Assembly (NCBI RefSeq): GCF_014204895.1
Contig: NZ_JACHMF010000001.1
Location: forward strand, 248,001 to 312,000
Source: Paractinoplanes abujensis
GTDB lineage: Bacteria > Actinomycetota > Actinomycetes > Mycobacteriales > Micromonosporaceae
Direction: 5' to 3'
Length of the DNA: 64,000 nucleotides
Program-made: the position numbers and the translations under genes
Notes under the pieces: generated by a model
What the model was told of the DNA's origin: nothing
The model's database searches: none
The model's input: the letters and a program-made list of their open reading frames with translations, nothing else
Shown here: in pieces, positions 16,824-25,078 of the stretch
Position numbering within the stretch: position 1 is the stretch's first letter
Layout: every line of letters starts with the position of its first letter

Positions 16824-17459
16824 ATGACCCTTGTCTCTGCGCTGAGCGCCCAGGAGTCGTCCGTGCGGCTGCAAGCGGCCCTGGCCGTCGGCACCAGGGC
16901 CGACCCCGGGCTGCTGGAGGCGCTGGTGGCCCGGTGCGCCGTCGAGCCCGACTTCTTCGTGCGCGACATGCTGACCTGGGCCCTGACCCGGCTGCCGGCC
17001 GAGCTCACCGTGCCCCGGCTGGTCGCCGAGCTCGGTTCGTCCGTCGCGCAGGCCCGCAGCCAGGCGTTGCATACGCTGTCCAAGGTCGGTGACGGCCGGG
17101 CCTGGCCCGCGCTCACCCCGTCTCTGCTGCGCGACCCCGATGACGAGGTGGCCCGGGCGGCGTGGCGCACGGCGGTCGCGCTCGTGCCCGACGGCGAACA
17201 GGAGGGGCTGGCGGTGGAACTGGCGGCACAACTCGGCCGGGGCGACCGGAACGTGCAGCTCAGCCTGAGCCGCGCGCTGGTCGCGCTGGGCGGCGAGGTC
17301 GTTGTGCCGGTGCTGCGGCGGGTCCGGGCCGACCCCGGGATGCAGGCGCACGCTCGCGCCACCGAGATGCTGCTGCGCGACCCCGAGGCGGGCTTCGACG
17401 CCGCGATCGAGGAGGCCAAGCGGATCGTCGCGCTGGGCCCGCAGCATGCTGATCGGTGA
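16824..17459 (+). CDS. HEAT-repeat protein co-transcribed with a MerR regulator
   Basis: A 211-aa soluble protein made almost entirely of HEAT/armadillo-like helical pairs (for example SVRLQAALAVG, FFVRDMLTWAL, ARSQALHTLSKV, DEVARAAWRTAV, NVQLSLSRALVALG). It has no signal peptide, membrane segment or catalytic motif, so it probably works as a binding scaffold. The ATG at 16824 has GGAGG 8 nt upstream. It is expressed from the MerR-type promoter and its end overlaps the MerR-HEAT gene by 14 nt. The regulator carries the same kind of repeats, suggesting the two share a ligand or contact each other. Confidence 0.82.
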   Translation: MTLVSALSAQESSVRLQAALAVGTRADPGLLEALVARCAVEPDFFVRDMLTWALTRLPAELTVPRLVAELGSSVAQARSQALHTLSKVGDGRAWPALTPSLLRDPDDEVARAAWRTAVALVPDGEQEGLAVELAAQLGRGDRNVQLSLSRALVALGGEVVVPVLRRVRADPGMQAHARATEMLLRDPEAGFDAAIEEAKRIVALGPQHADR

Positions 17460-18432
17460 GGTCGCCCGCCGCTCCGGGGTGAGCACGCGGATGCTGCGGC
17501 ACTACGACCGGCTCGGGCTGGTGCGCCCGACCGGTCGCACCGTGGGCAACTACCGCGAGTACTCCGGGGAGGACATCCGCCGGATCTTCCACGTGGAGAG
17601 CCTGCGGTCGCTGGGGTTGTCGCTCAAGCAGATCGCCCGGGCGCTGGAGGATCCCGGGTTCACCCCGGCCGCGCTGGTCGGTGACCTGATCCGCTGGACG
17701 CAGGAACGGCTCGACCGCGAGCAGGAGCTGCTGCAGCGGCTGCGCGCGGTCGACGCCACGCGGCCCGAGGGCTGGCCCGATGTGCTCCGCATCGTCGAGC
17801 TCATGCACGGGCTGGGCTCGTCCGACGCGGCCCGTCGCCAGCAGGCCGTGCTGGCCCCGGCCGAGGACGTGCCGGTGCCGGTCGAGTTGCTGGCCGGGGC
17901 GGTGCTGACCGAGTCCGACCCCAACGTGGCGGGCGCACTGCGCTGGGCGTTGGCCCGGGCCGGGGCGGACGGGCTGCCGTCGGTGGCCGCGGGCGTCCGG
18001 TCCGGCCACGTCGACGTGCGGCGGCGCGCGGTGCTCGCGGTGGCCGGTCTGCCCGGCGACGAGGCCACGGCCGTGCTGGCCGACGCCCTGGGTGACGACG
18101 ATTCCCTCGTACGGGGAAACGCCGCTCTGGCTCTGGCCCCGCGTGGAGTGGCGGCGGCCGTCCCCGTGCTCGTGACGATGATCGTCGAAGGGGTGAAGGA
18201 CGTCGACGCGGCCGAGGCGCTGGCGATCCTGGCCCGTGAGCACGGCCACGCCGGCGAGATCGTCGACGCGCTGACCGCCGAGTTGGAGGCGGACGCCCCG
18301 GTGCGGATCCGGCTGGCTCAGGCGCTGGTCGAGATCCCCGGCACCGAGGACCTGCTGCGGCGGCTGGCCCGCGACGAGGACAACTCGGTGGCCCTGATCG
18401 CCACGGCCTTCCTCACGATGCCCCCGCGTTGA
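17446..18432 (+). CDS. MerR-family regulator with HEAT-repeat sensor domain
   Basis: A 328-aa protein: the N-terminal MerR winged helix (LIGEVARRSGVSTRMLRHYDRLGL, with the typical helix-turn-helix start and YREYSG wing) and dimerisation helix up to about residue 110, then about 200 residues of HEAT-like repeats (NVAGALRWALARAG, HVDVRRRAVLAVAG, DSLVRGNAALALA). MerR effectors are normally small molecules bound by a compact domain. A solenoid of this length suggests a protein or peptide ligand. The start overlaps the preceding gene by 14 nt. It probably binds the dyad at 16775-16795. Confidence 0.87.
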   Translation: MLIGEVARRSGVSTRMLRHYDRLGLVRPTGRTVGNYREYSGEDIRRIFHVESLRSLGLSLKQIARALEDPGFTPAALVGDLIRWTQERLDREQELLQRLRAVDATRPEGWPDVLRIVELMHGLGSSDAARRQQAVLAPAEDVPVPVELLAGAVLTESDPNVAGALRWALARAGADGLPSVAAGVRSGHVDVRRRAVLAVAGLPGDEATAVLADALGDDDSLVRGNAALALAPRGVAAAVPVLVTMIVEGVKDVDAAEALAILAREHGHAGEIVDALTAELEADAPVRIRLAQALVEIPGTEDLLRRLARDEDNSVALIATAFLTMPPR

Positions 18433-18579
18433 CCCGGCACGCCGCTGCCCGGTCGTACCCGGCCGCGCGTGACCTGCTGCTGCTCAACAAAAGACCTGGT
18501 GAGAGAACCTCTTCGGGCGGTGTAGCCGCGCTGCGGCCGGGTAGCCGGGGCGGGTCGGAAACGAGTTACGGAGGACCCC

Positions 18580-19128
18580 TTGGCGAAAGACACCTTGTCC
18601 CGTTCGTTGCACGACGTCGGCCTGGCCGCCTGGTTCGGTGGCACCCTGGCCAACGCCGTCGCCCTCAACCCGGCGTCCGCGGAGGCGGACACCGCGAACG
18701 GCAGCGGACGTGTGGCGAACACGGGCTGGAACAAGTGGACGCCGGTCAACGCGGCGGCGATCGGCGCGCACCTGGTCGGCAGCGTCGGCGAGCTCGTCGG
18801 CAATCGGTCACGGCTGGCGGTGCAGAGCGGGGCCGGTTCGACCGCGCTGGCCAAGACGGGCCTGACCGCGGCGGCGCTGGCCGTGACCGGGTACAGCCGG
18901 CTGCTCGGTCGTAAGGTGGCCGAGCAGGAGTCGGTGCCCGTGCTGGCCGGCACCGAACCCGCCGCCAGCACTCCGGAGAAGGTCTCGAAGGCGCAGCGGC
19001 AGCTTTCCGCGTTGCAGTGGGTGGTCCCGGTGCTGACGGGCGCGCTGATCGTCGTCAGTTCGCTGGCCGGCGAGCAGCAACGGGCGAGCGAGGTCAAGAA
19101 GGGCTTCCTGGCCCGGCTGACCGGCTGA
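18580..19128 (+). CDS. Conserved small membrane-associated protein
   Basis: A 182-aa protein starting at TTG (18580) with GGAGG about 6 nt upstream; no ATG or GTG fits the Shine-Dalgarno as well. Hydrophobic segments lie near residues 10-28 (LAAWFGGTLANAVAL), 50-65, 85-100 and 145-162 (WVVPVLTGALIVVSSLAG), so it is probably multi-pass or peripherally membrane bound. The N-terminal SLHDVGLAAWFGG block looks familiar as a widely conserved actinobacterial unknown. Function not known; a lone gene. Confidence 0.7.
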   Translation: MAKDTLSRSLHDVGLAAWFGGTLANAVALNPASAEADTANGSGRVANTGWNKWTPVNAAAIGAHLVGSVGELVGNRSRLAVQSGAGSTALAKTGLTAAALAVTGYSRLLGRKVAEQESVPVLAGTEPAASTPEKVSKAQRQLSALQWVVPVLTGALIVVSSLAGEQQRASEVKKGFLARLTG

Positions 19129-19200
19129 CCACGACGGCTCTCCCTCCGGGCGGCCACTCGGGACCGCAGCCGGCCGAGTTCTGCTGCGGCCCGGGTGCCC

Positions 19201-19374
19201 GGTTCGGCCCGGCTGGTCGTCGCGGCGGGTTCCCCCGTCGTGCTCAGCAACTCACGCGGCCCGGAGACCCTGGCCGAGCTGGTCGAGGAGCTGAGCCCGC
19301 CGGCCCGGGCAGCCACATTCGGGCTGACTGGGTGGGTGCGGCACACCCTGAACGGCGGGCGCGAGCGAACCTAG
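19201..19374 (+). pseudogene. Remnant of an F420-dependent NADP reductase-like gene
   Basis: A 57-codon open stretch ending at TAG 19372 reads ARLVVAAG, VVLSNSRGPETLAELV, the second strand and NADP-phosphate-binding loop of F420H2:NADP oxidoreductase-type Rossmann proteins. The GxGxxG start and everything after this segment are gone and there is no start codon. It is a short N-terminal remnant, and its stop codon forms part of the -10 element of the next gene. Confidence 0.55.
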
Positions 19375-19377
19375 CGT
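19372..19377 (+). promoter_or_regulatory. -10 element TAGCGT of a likely leaderless mRNA
   Basis: TAGCGT ends 6 nt before the ATG at 19384 and no Shine-Dalgarno fits the gap apart from a G-run. The same arrangement is seen before several other genes here. Confidence 0.4.
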
Positions 19378-19383
19378 GGGGGC

Positions 19384-19770
19384 ATGCGCAAATTCCTGAT
19401 CACGTCCCTGCTGCTCGCGACCGCCGGGGTGCTGGCCGCGAGCAAGACCGCACCGGCCGGCCGGACCCACCCGTACGTGGGGATGTGGGTCACCGCCGAC
19501 AACCACATCAGGCAGGAGCTGCTGCCGGACAACCGCTACGACGAGGCCCGCGGCACCAGGGCCAGCGCCTACACGGGCCGCTACGAGGTGAACGGCAACC
19601 ACATCGACTACTGGGACGACTCCGGCTTCACCGCCGACGGCCGCTTCGAGGGCGACGTTCTCCATCACGGCGGTTACCTGTTCTACCGCGAGGGAAGCGA
19701 GGCCCATCGAAACGCGGTCAGTGGGGCCGCCGGAAGCCCCGGCACGGCGTCAGCAGAGTCCTCACGGTAG
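19384..19770 (+). CDS. Atu4866-family exported protein
   Basis: A 128-aa protein with a signal-like N-terminus (basic start, then LITSLLLATAGVLAA) and a compact beta domain characteristic of the Atu4866 family: HPYVGMWVTADNHIRQELL, then DEARGTRASAYTGRYEV and HIDYWDDSGFTADG. The fold is a small lipocalin-like barrel; no biochemical role is established for the family. The C-terminal 25 residues are low-complexity. The start is probably leaderless. It faces the alpha-amylase gene across a terminator. Confidence 0.75.
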   Translation: MRKFLITSLLLATAGVLAASKTAPAGRTHPYVGMWVTADNHIRQELLPDNRYDEARGTRASAYTGRYEVNGNHIDYWDDSGFTADGRFEGDVLHHGGYLFYREGSEAHRNAVSGAAGSPGTASAESSR

Positions 19771-19823
19771 ACCGTCTCCTAGCAGCCACCCGCACGACGG
19801 ATCGGGCGATCTGCGAGCCACGG

Positions 19824-19860
19824 GGTGACAGCCGGACAGTGTGTCGTTGCGGCTGTCACC
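19824..19860. terminator. Hairpin between convergent genes
   Basis: Perfect 11-bp stem (19824-19834 with 19850-19860), 15-nt loop, 9 nt beyond the stop of the alpha-amylase gene and 53 nt beyond the Atu4866 gene. It probably terminates both strands. Confidence 0.7.
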
Positions 19861-19869
19861 CCGCGGCGG

Positions 19870-22602
19870 TCAGCTGGTCGGGGGAGCGGCGGTGTAGACG
19901 GCGGGGTCGCCCTGTTTGAGCCAGATCTGCGGGTTGTCGATCGGGGTGAAGGTGCGGTCGCCGCCCGGTTCGCGGGTTGCCGGGACGGTGTCGCCGTTGG
20001 GCAGGTGCATGATGAAGTTGACCGGCTTGGTGTCGTCGGCCAGCGGGATCTCGTAGGTGGCCCAGCCGCCCTCGACGCGGGTGACCGGCCACGGCTTGTC
20101 CCACGCGATCTGGGCCTGCACGGCCGGGTCGACGGCGTCGCCCCACAGGTGCAGGCCCCAGCCGGTGTAGTCGCCGGCCGGGCGGTAGTAGTGCACCGTG
20201 GCCGTGGTCAGCGGGGGACCGGCGTAGCGGACCGTGCGGATCGGGCTCACCACTTCGGGGTCGCTGAGCACGGCCCGGTAGCGGATCTGGGTGCCCGCGG
20301 CCAGGTTGAGCGGGGCCAGGTCGTCGAACACCGTGTACGCCGGGGACGATTCGTCGCGGCCGATGGTCGTCCAGGCGCCGCCGGCGATGCTGCGCTGGAA
20401 GCGGACCACGTGGCCGGCCCGCTCGGGGTCGGCCACCGCCCGCACTTCGATCCGGCCGCGCACGTTGGCGTTCTCGGCCGGGGCCTCGATGGTCAGCGAC
20501 GGCGCCGGCACGCGGGCGTCGCGGGCCGAGCTGGCGCGGGAGTGCCCGGCGTTGTCGAGCACGACGGCCTTGTACTCCACCCGCGTTCCGGCGCGCAGAC
20601 CGGAGACGTCGTGGAACACCCGGTAGGGCGCGTTGTCGTCGGTGCCGATCGGCGTCCAACCACCCTTCCCCGTACGGGCGTAGAACGTGACCTCGGCGAA
20701 CGAGGCGTTCGAAAGCGTGGCCGAGACCTGCATGCGGCCCCGCGACTCGGCCGAGGGAGCCGGCGCGGCCAGCGACACGCCCGGGGCGGCCGGCGAGGCG
20801 GGGATCCGGCCCGCCGAGGCGTAGACGACGGCCGACAACGGCGGCACGGTCACGGTGAGCGTGCGGTCGGCGGCCGATGTGGCCGTGGCCGGCCCGGTGC
20901 CGTAGATGCGAGAGAAGCTTCCCCGGGCGATGTAGGTGGGTACGGCCGCTGTCTGAGCCGACGTGCTGTTGTTCAGGGCGACCACGAACTCGCGCTGGCC
21001 GGTGCGCGAGAACGCGTAGATGCCGGGACCGGAGGCGGCGTACCGGTGCTGATGCGCGCCGTCCCGCAGCGTCGGATATCGGGAGGTCAGCGCGGCCAGG
21101 GCGGAGATCCCCGCGTACAGGGGATGGCCGGTGACGAAGTTGTCCTGACTGTGCGTGGCCGCGGTGCCGATCAGGTCGTCGTCCAGATACTCCGGCACGC
21201 GGCTGGCGAACATGGTCTGGCGGGCGTCCTGGTCGCCGCCGGGGCCGGTGAAGCCCTGCTCGTCGCCGTAGTAGACGACCGGGTTGCCGCGTGCGAAGTA
21301 CATCAGCTCGTGGGCGAGCCGGTCGCGGGCCAGCCACACGGCGTCACCGGCGCCCGGGTTGTCGGCCTGCACGAAGCTGCCGATCCGGCCCATGTCGTGG
21401 TTACCGAGGAACGTGGGCAGCTGGTAGACGTTGGAGTCGGCGTCGGTGTACCAGTCGTCGCCGGCGAAGAACTGCCCCAGCGCGGCCGCCGACTGTCCCT
21501 TGGAGGCGTAGTTGCGGGCCGCTTCCTGGAACGGGAAGTCGAGCACCGCCTGCATCTTGTTGCGGGTGGTGAACTGCGACGTGTAGCTCTTCGAGGTGTC
21601 GAAGACCTCGCCGAACATGAAGAACTCGGATTTGCCCTGCTGACGGGCGTAGGACAGCACCTCCGGCCCGAACTTCTGCCAGAACTCGTCGTTGACGTGC
21701 TTCATGGTGTCGATCCGGAAGCCGTCGACGCCGAAGTCACCGATCCACCGCTTGTAGACGTCGATCATGCCGTTGACGACGCGCGGGTGTTCGGTGAACA
21801 GGTCGTCCAGGCCGAAGAAGTCGCCGTACAGCGAGTTCTCGCCGGCGAACGTGGTGTCACCCCGGTTGTGGTAGAGCGTGGTGTCGTTGAGCCAGGCCGG
21901 CACCTTGAGGTTCTTCTCGGCCTCGTCCAGCACCGGCCGGTACGGGAACGACACGGCCGGGTCGAGCTTCGGGAAGGTTGCCTTGCCCGCGTAGTCGCGG
22001 TCGTCGAACGGGCGCCCCGAGGCCGTCTTGTACGGCGCGACGTCCTTGGCGACGTACGGCTGACGCGCCCCCGACTCGTAGCCGATGACGTCGGCGGTGT
22101 GGTTGGTGATGATGTCGAAGTAGACCTTCATTCCCCGCTGGTGGGCCGCGTCGATCAGCGACTTGAGCTCGGCGTTGCTGCCCAGGTGGGGGTCGATCTG
22201 GGTGAAGTCGGTGATCCAGTAGCCGTGGTAGCCGGCCGACGGGCCGTCCTCCAGCTGCACGGCTTTGTTCTTGAAGCTGGGCGTGAGCCAGATCGACGTC
22301 GTGCCCAGGCCTTTGATGTAGTCGATGCGGCGCAGCAGCCCGGCCAGGTCGCCGCCGTTGTAGAAACCCTTCTTGGCCGGGTCGAACCCCGAGACCAGCG
22401 GGTCGGCGCCGAGGCCGCCCTGGTCGTTAGCGGTGTTGCCGTTGTCGAAGCGGTCGGCCATGACGAAGTAGAAGTTCTCGTCGGTGACCGGGGCCCGCAG
22501 GGAGTGCCGGCCGGGCAGCCCGCCACCGGACGCGGCGGCGGGCGCGCTGATCATCCCGCCGGCCAGCACGGCCACGAGAGCTGAGGAAAGTCTTCTGAAC
22601 AT
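19870..22602 (-). CDS. Secreted GH13 alpha-amylase/pullulanase-type enzyme
   Basis: A 910-aa exported enzyme. ATG at 22602 with AGGAG upstream; signal peptide ends near SAPAAAS. The GH13 catalytic barrel (about 35-480) shows the four signature regions: FDIITNH, GFRIDTMKH (nucleophile Asp), FGEVFD (acid/base Glu) and FLGNHD. A C-terminal beta domain and two Ig-like segments (about 560-780) follow. The last 110 residues (ATVHYYRPAGDYTGWGLHLW) form a PUD/CBM41-like starch-binding domain. It hydrolyses alpha-1,4 (and possibly alpha-1,6) linkages of starch or pullulan outside the cell. Its ATG overlaps the GH31 stop by one base (TGATG), so the two are coupled. Confidence 0.9.
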   Translation of the reverse strand: MFRRLSSALVAVLAGGMISAPAAASGGGLPGRHSLRAPVTDENFYFVMADRFDNGNTANDQGGLGADPLVSGFDPAKKGFYNGGDLAGLLRRIDYIKGLGTTSIWLTPSFKNKAVQLEDGPSAGYHGYWITDFTQIDPHLGSNAELKSLIDAAHQRGMKVYFDIITNHTADVIGYESGARQPYVAKDVAPYKTASGRPFDDRDYAGKATFPKLDPAVSFPYRPVLDEAEKNLKVPAWLNDTTLYHNRGDTTFAGENSLYGDFFGLDDLFTEHPRVVNGMIDVYKRWIGDFGVDGFRIDTMKHVNDEFWQKFGPEVLSYARQQGKSEFFMFGEVFDTSKSYTSQFTTRNKMQAVLDFPFQEAARNYASKGQSAAALGQFFAGDDWYTDADSNVYQLPTFLGNHDMGRIGSFVQADNPGAGDAVWLARDRLAHELMYFARGNPVVYYGDEQGFTGPGGDQDARQTMFASRVPEYLDDDLIGTAATHSQDNFVTGHPLYAGISALAALTSRYPTLRDGAHQHRYAASGPGIYAFSRTGQREFVVALNNSTSAQTAAVPTYIARGSFSRIYGTGPATATSAADRTLTVTVPPLSAVVYASAGRIPASPAAPGVSLAAPAPSAESRGRMQVSATLSNASFAEVTFYARTGKGGWTPIGTDDNAPYRVFHDVSGLRAGTRVEYKAVVLDNAGHSRASSARDARVPAPSLTIEAPAENANVRGRIEVRAVADPERAGHVVRFQRSIAGGAWTTIGRDESSPAYTVFDDLAPLNLAAGTQIRYRAVLSDPEVVSPIRTVRYAGPPLTTATVHYYRPAGDYTGWGLHLWGDAVDPAVQAQIAWDKPWPVTRVEGGWATYEIPLADDTKPVNFIMHLPNGDTVPATREPGGDRTFTPIDNPQIWLKQGDPAVYTAAPPTS

Positions 22603-24926
22603 CAATTCTCCTGGGAGAGCAGGATCTCACCGAGGGCGGTGAGCAGGGTGTCGTCCAGGTCGAAGGACTGCAGGACCGTCAGCGGCCGGGCCGACTCGAC
22701 GGCCTCGAGCACCCGGGTCTTGGTCGCGTACTCGATCTGCGCCCGGTCGAGCAGCGCGAAGATCAACCCGCGGACGTCGTTGCGGCGCAGGCCGGGCCGG
22801 GCGCCGACGGTGATGCGTAACGTGGCCGTAGCAGGCACGTCTCGTACCGTAATCGATGTTCGAGTTTCACCGCGGTGAATCTCCGCCGGGACTGGCAGGT
22901 CGTCCACGGTCGCCACCGGATCGACGCCGGTGAGTGCCGGAAAGGTGGTTGTCCAGGTGCGGCCGGCCGGTCCGGGCCCGGCCGCGAACTCCCCGGCGTC
23001 CTGCCGCCAGCGCAGCGGCGTCACGCCCGAGTCCTCGATCAGGTCGAACGAGCCGTCCGCACCCGCCACGACCAGCACCTCGAGGTGTGCGGGCTCGACC
23101 GGGTCGTTGCCCGGCCCGGCCTCGCCGTCCAGCGGCACGATGGCCCCGCTCGTGGCCAGCACGGGGATGGTGCTCAGGTCGCGGTGCAGATAGAGGGTGC
23201 GGTCGCCGTCGTAGACGAGGTCGGTCAGCACGTCGACCCACGTGCCCGCGGGCAGCCACGCCCTGACCCGGCCCAGACCCGTGGCGCGGTCAGCGGGCGC
23301 GGTGATGGCCGCAACGACCAGCGACGAGCCGAACTGGTACTGGTTCGGAACCTCGTACGCCGCCTCGGTGGCGGGGGCCCGGTAGTACATGGGCAGCACC
23401 AGCGGCAGCCCGGCCTGCGCGTTCATCGTGTGCAGGTACGGCACGAGCCGGTGCCGCAGCCGCAGGAAGTCCGTCATGACCTCGCGCGCCGGCGACGGGA
23501 ACGCCCACGGCTCCTTGTGGATGAACGGGTTGCGGGTCGAGTGCAGCCGCAGGATCGGCGAGAAGCAGCCGAACTGCACCCACCGCGTGGCCAGCTCGTC
23601 GTCGCGGACGCCGTCCAGGTGCCCGCCGATGTCGTGACTCCACCAGCCGTACCCGATGTTGGCCGCGGTCGCCGTGAAGTGGGGCTGGAAGGCGAGCGAG
23701 GCCCACGAGATGACGGCGTCGCCGGAGAAACCCACCGGGTAGCGGTGACTGCCCGGCCCGGCGTACCGGGAGAAGGTCAGCGACCCGTTGTCGAGGAAGT
23801 GGAAGTGGTTGAGCATCCACAGCGGGTCGATGCCGGCCACCCGCGAGTGCGGCCCGGACTGCCAGTCCAGCCACCAGAAGTCGACCCCGTCGGCCTCCAG
23901 CCCGCGGTGCAGCACCTCGAAGTAGGCGGTCAGGAAGCGCCGGTCGGTGACGTCGAAGGCGATCGGCTCGCCCGTGGACGGGTCCCGGCCGAGTGCCGCG
24001 GCCATGGCCGGATAGGCGTCCTCGTACGCCCGTACGCCGTCGGCCGGATGCACGTTGAGCGTGACGCGCAACCCCCGGTCGTGCACCCGCTCGAGGAACT
24101 CCGCGGGCTCGGGGAACAGCGAGCGGTTCCAGGTGTAGCCCGTCCAGCCGCTGCCGTACCGGGGGTCCACGTCGGTCAGGTGCCAGTCCATGTCGATCAC
24201 GCCGACCGAGAACGGCAGCCCCTCGTCGCGGAACCGGTCGAGCAGGGCCAGGTATTCCTGGTCGGAGTAGGCGTGGAACCGGCTCCACCAGTTGCCCAGC
24301 GCCCACCGGGGCACGACCGGTTGCGGCCCGGAGACGGCGTAGAACGCCCGCAGTGCCTCCGCGTAGTCGTGACCGTACGCGAACACGTACAGGTCGATGC
24401 GGTTGACGTTGTCGGCGCTGACCCAGCCCTCGGCGTCGAAGAGGAACGACCGCGAGTCGTCGACCACCGCATAGCCCGTACGCGAGACGACTCCCGGTTC
24501 GAGGGGGATCGCCCCGTCCGCGTTGTCCAGGGTGCGGGCCGTACCTCCGAGGTCCTCCGGGGCCTGCCCGTAGCGCCAGACCGAGTGGTAGTTGCTGATG
24601 CCGCCGCCCACCGCCAGGCTCAGCCCGCTGGTGGTGAACGGCCCCCGGTCGTACGTGAGCCGGAAGCGCGACGTGACCACCTCGAGCTCGTGCTCGCCGT
24701 CGAGCACCCGGAACTCGGGCACGGGCAGCTCGCGGTGGACGGCGAACGTGGACGCGCGGTCCTCGAAGACACCGTCGCCGGCGTATTCGAGGCGGACCAG
24801 GCCGTCGGTCAGCACGGTGATCCGGTAACGATCACCCTGGACCACGGCCCGCGGGTCGGCTACGGGACGCATCACCGGACCGCCGGCAAGCCGCCGGCCG
24901 ACCTCGCGCCACCGACGAACTGTCAC
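22602..24926 (-). CDS. GH31 alpha-glucosidase, cytoplasmic
   Basis: A 774-aa GH31 enzyme without signal peptide. The GTG at 24926 is preceded by GAGGAGGTGA at 6-nt spacing. Signature sites are FWWLDWQSG with the nucleophile Asp, and the HDIGGH acid/base region; the N-terminal beta-sandwich (about 25-190) and C-terminal beta domains are present. GH31 members release glucose or xylose from the non-reducing end or act as transglycosidases; exact specificity is not readable. Without a secretion signal it probably finishes the breakdown of imported oligosaccharides made by the coupled secreted amylase. The last 70 residues look like an extra helical region. Confidence 0.9.
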   Translation of the reverse strand: MTVRRWREVGRRLAGGPVMRPVADPRAVVQGDRYRITVLTDGLVRLEYAGDGVFEDRASTFAVHRELPVPEFRVLDGEHELEVVTSRFRLTYDRGPFTTSGLSLAVGGGISNYHSVWRYGQAPEDLGGTARTLDNADGAIPLEPGVVSRTGYAVVDDSRSFLFDAEGWVSADNVNRIDLYVFAYGHDYAEALRAFYAVSGPQPVVPRWALGNWWSRFHAYSDQEYLALLDRFRDEGLPFSVGVIDMDWHLTDVDPRYGSGWTGYTWNRSLFPEPAEFLERVHDRGLRVTLNVHPADGVRAYEDAYPAMAAALGRDPSTGEPIAFDVTDRRFLTAYFEVLHRGLEADGVDFWWLDWQSGPHSRVAGIDPLWMLNHFHFLDNGSLTFSRYAGPGSHRYPVGFSGDAVISWASLAFQPHFTATAANIGYGWWSHDIGGHLDGVRDDELATRWVQFGCFSPILRLHSTRNPFIHKEPWAFPSPAREVMTDFLRLRHRLVPYLHTMNAQAGLPLVLPMYYRAPATEAAYEVPNQYQFGSSLVVAAITAPADRATGLGRVRAWLPAGTWVDVLTDLVYDGDRTLYLHRDLSTIPVLATSGAIVPLDGEAGPGNDPVEPAHLEVLVVAGADGSFDLIEDSGVTPLRWRQDAGEFAAGPGPAGRTWTTTFPALTGVDPVATVDDLPVPAEIHRGETRTSITVRDVPATATLRITVGARPGLRRNDVRGLIFALLDRAQIEYATKTRVLEAVESARPLTVLQSFDLDDTLLTALGEILLSQEN

Positions 24927-25078
24927 GTCGGTTCACCTCCTCGAGACTCTGGGCGCCTTGAACAGCGCCGCCGCCGGCACGCCGGCTGATCGAAAGATGT
25001 GACCAGCATCGGTGCCACGGCCACGAGCAGCAACGGGAAGGTGAGGCGGTGGGCGGGGAACCCGTTCGATCCTGTCGA

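Noticed and set aside
18433..18579. Possible extra gene between the MerR-HEAT gene and the TTG-started membrane protein
   Set aside because: The 147-bp stretch has no start with a Shine-Dalgarno and no codon bias; it is treated as promoter region.
19825..22584. 900-residue plus-strand open frame opposite the alpha-amylase gene
   Set aside because: Antisense shadow of a gene with all four GH13 motifs; no start signal and no recognisable domain.
24950..24967. GGCGC-N8-GCGCC hairpin between the GH31 and GGDEF-EAL genes
   Set aside because: Only 5 bp, and located at the wrong end (upstream of GH31, over 100 nt beyond the GGDEF-EAL stop) to be a convincing terminator.
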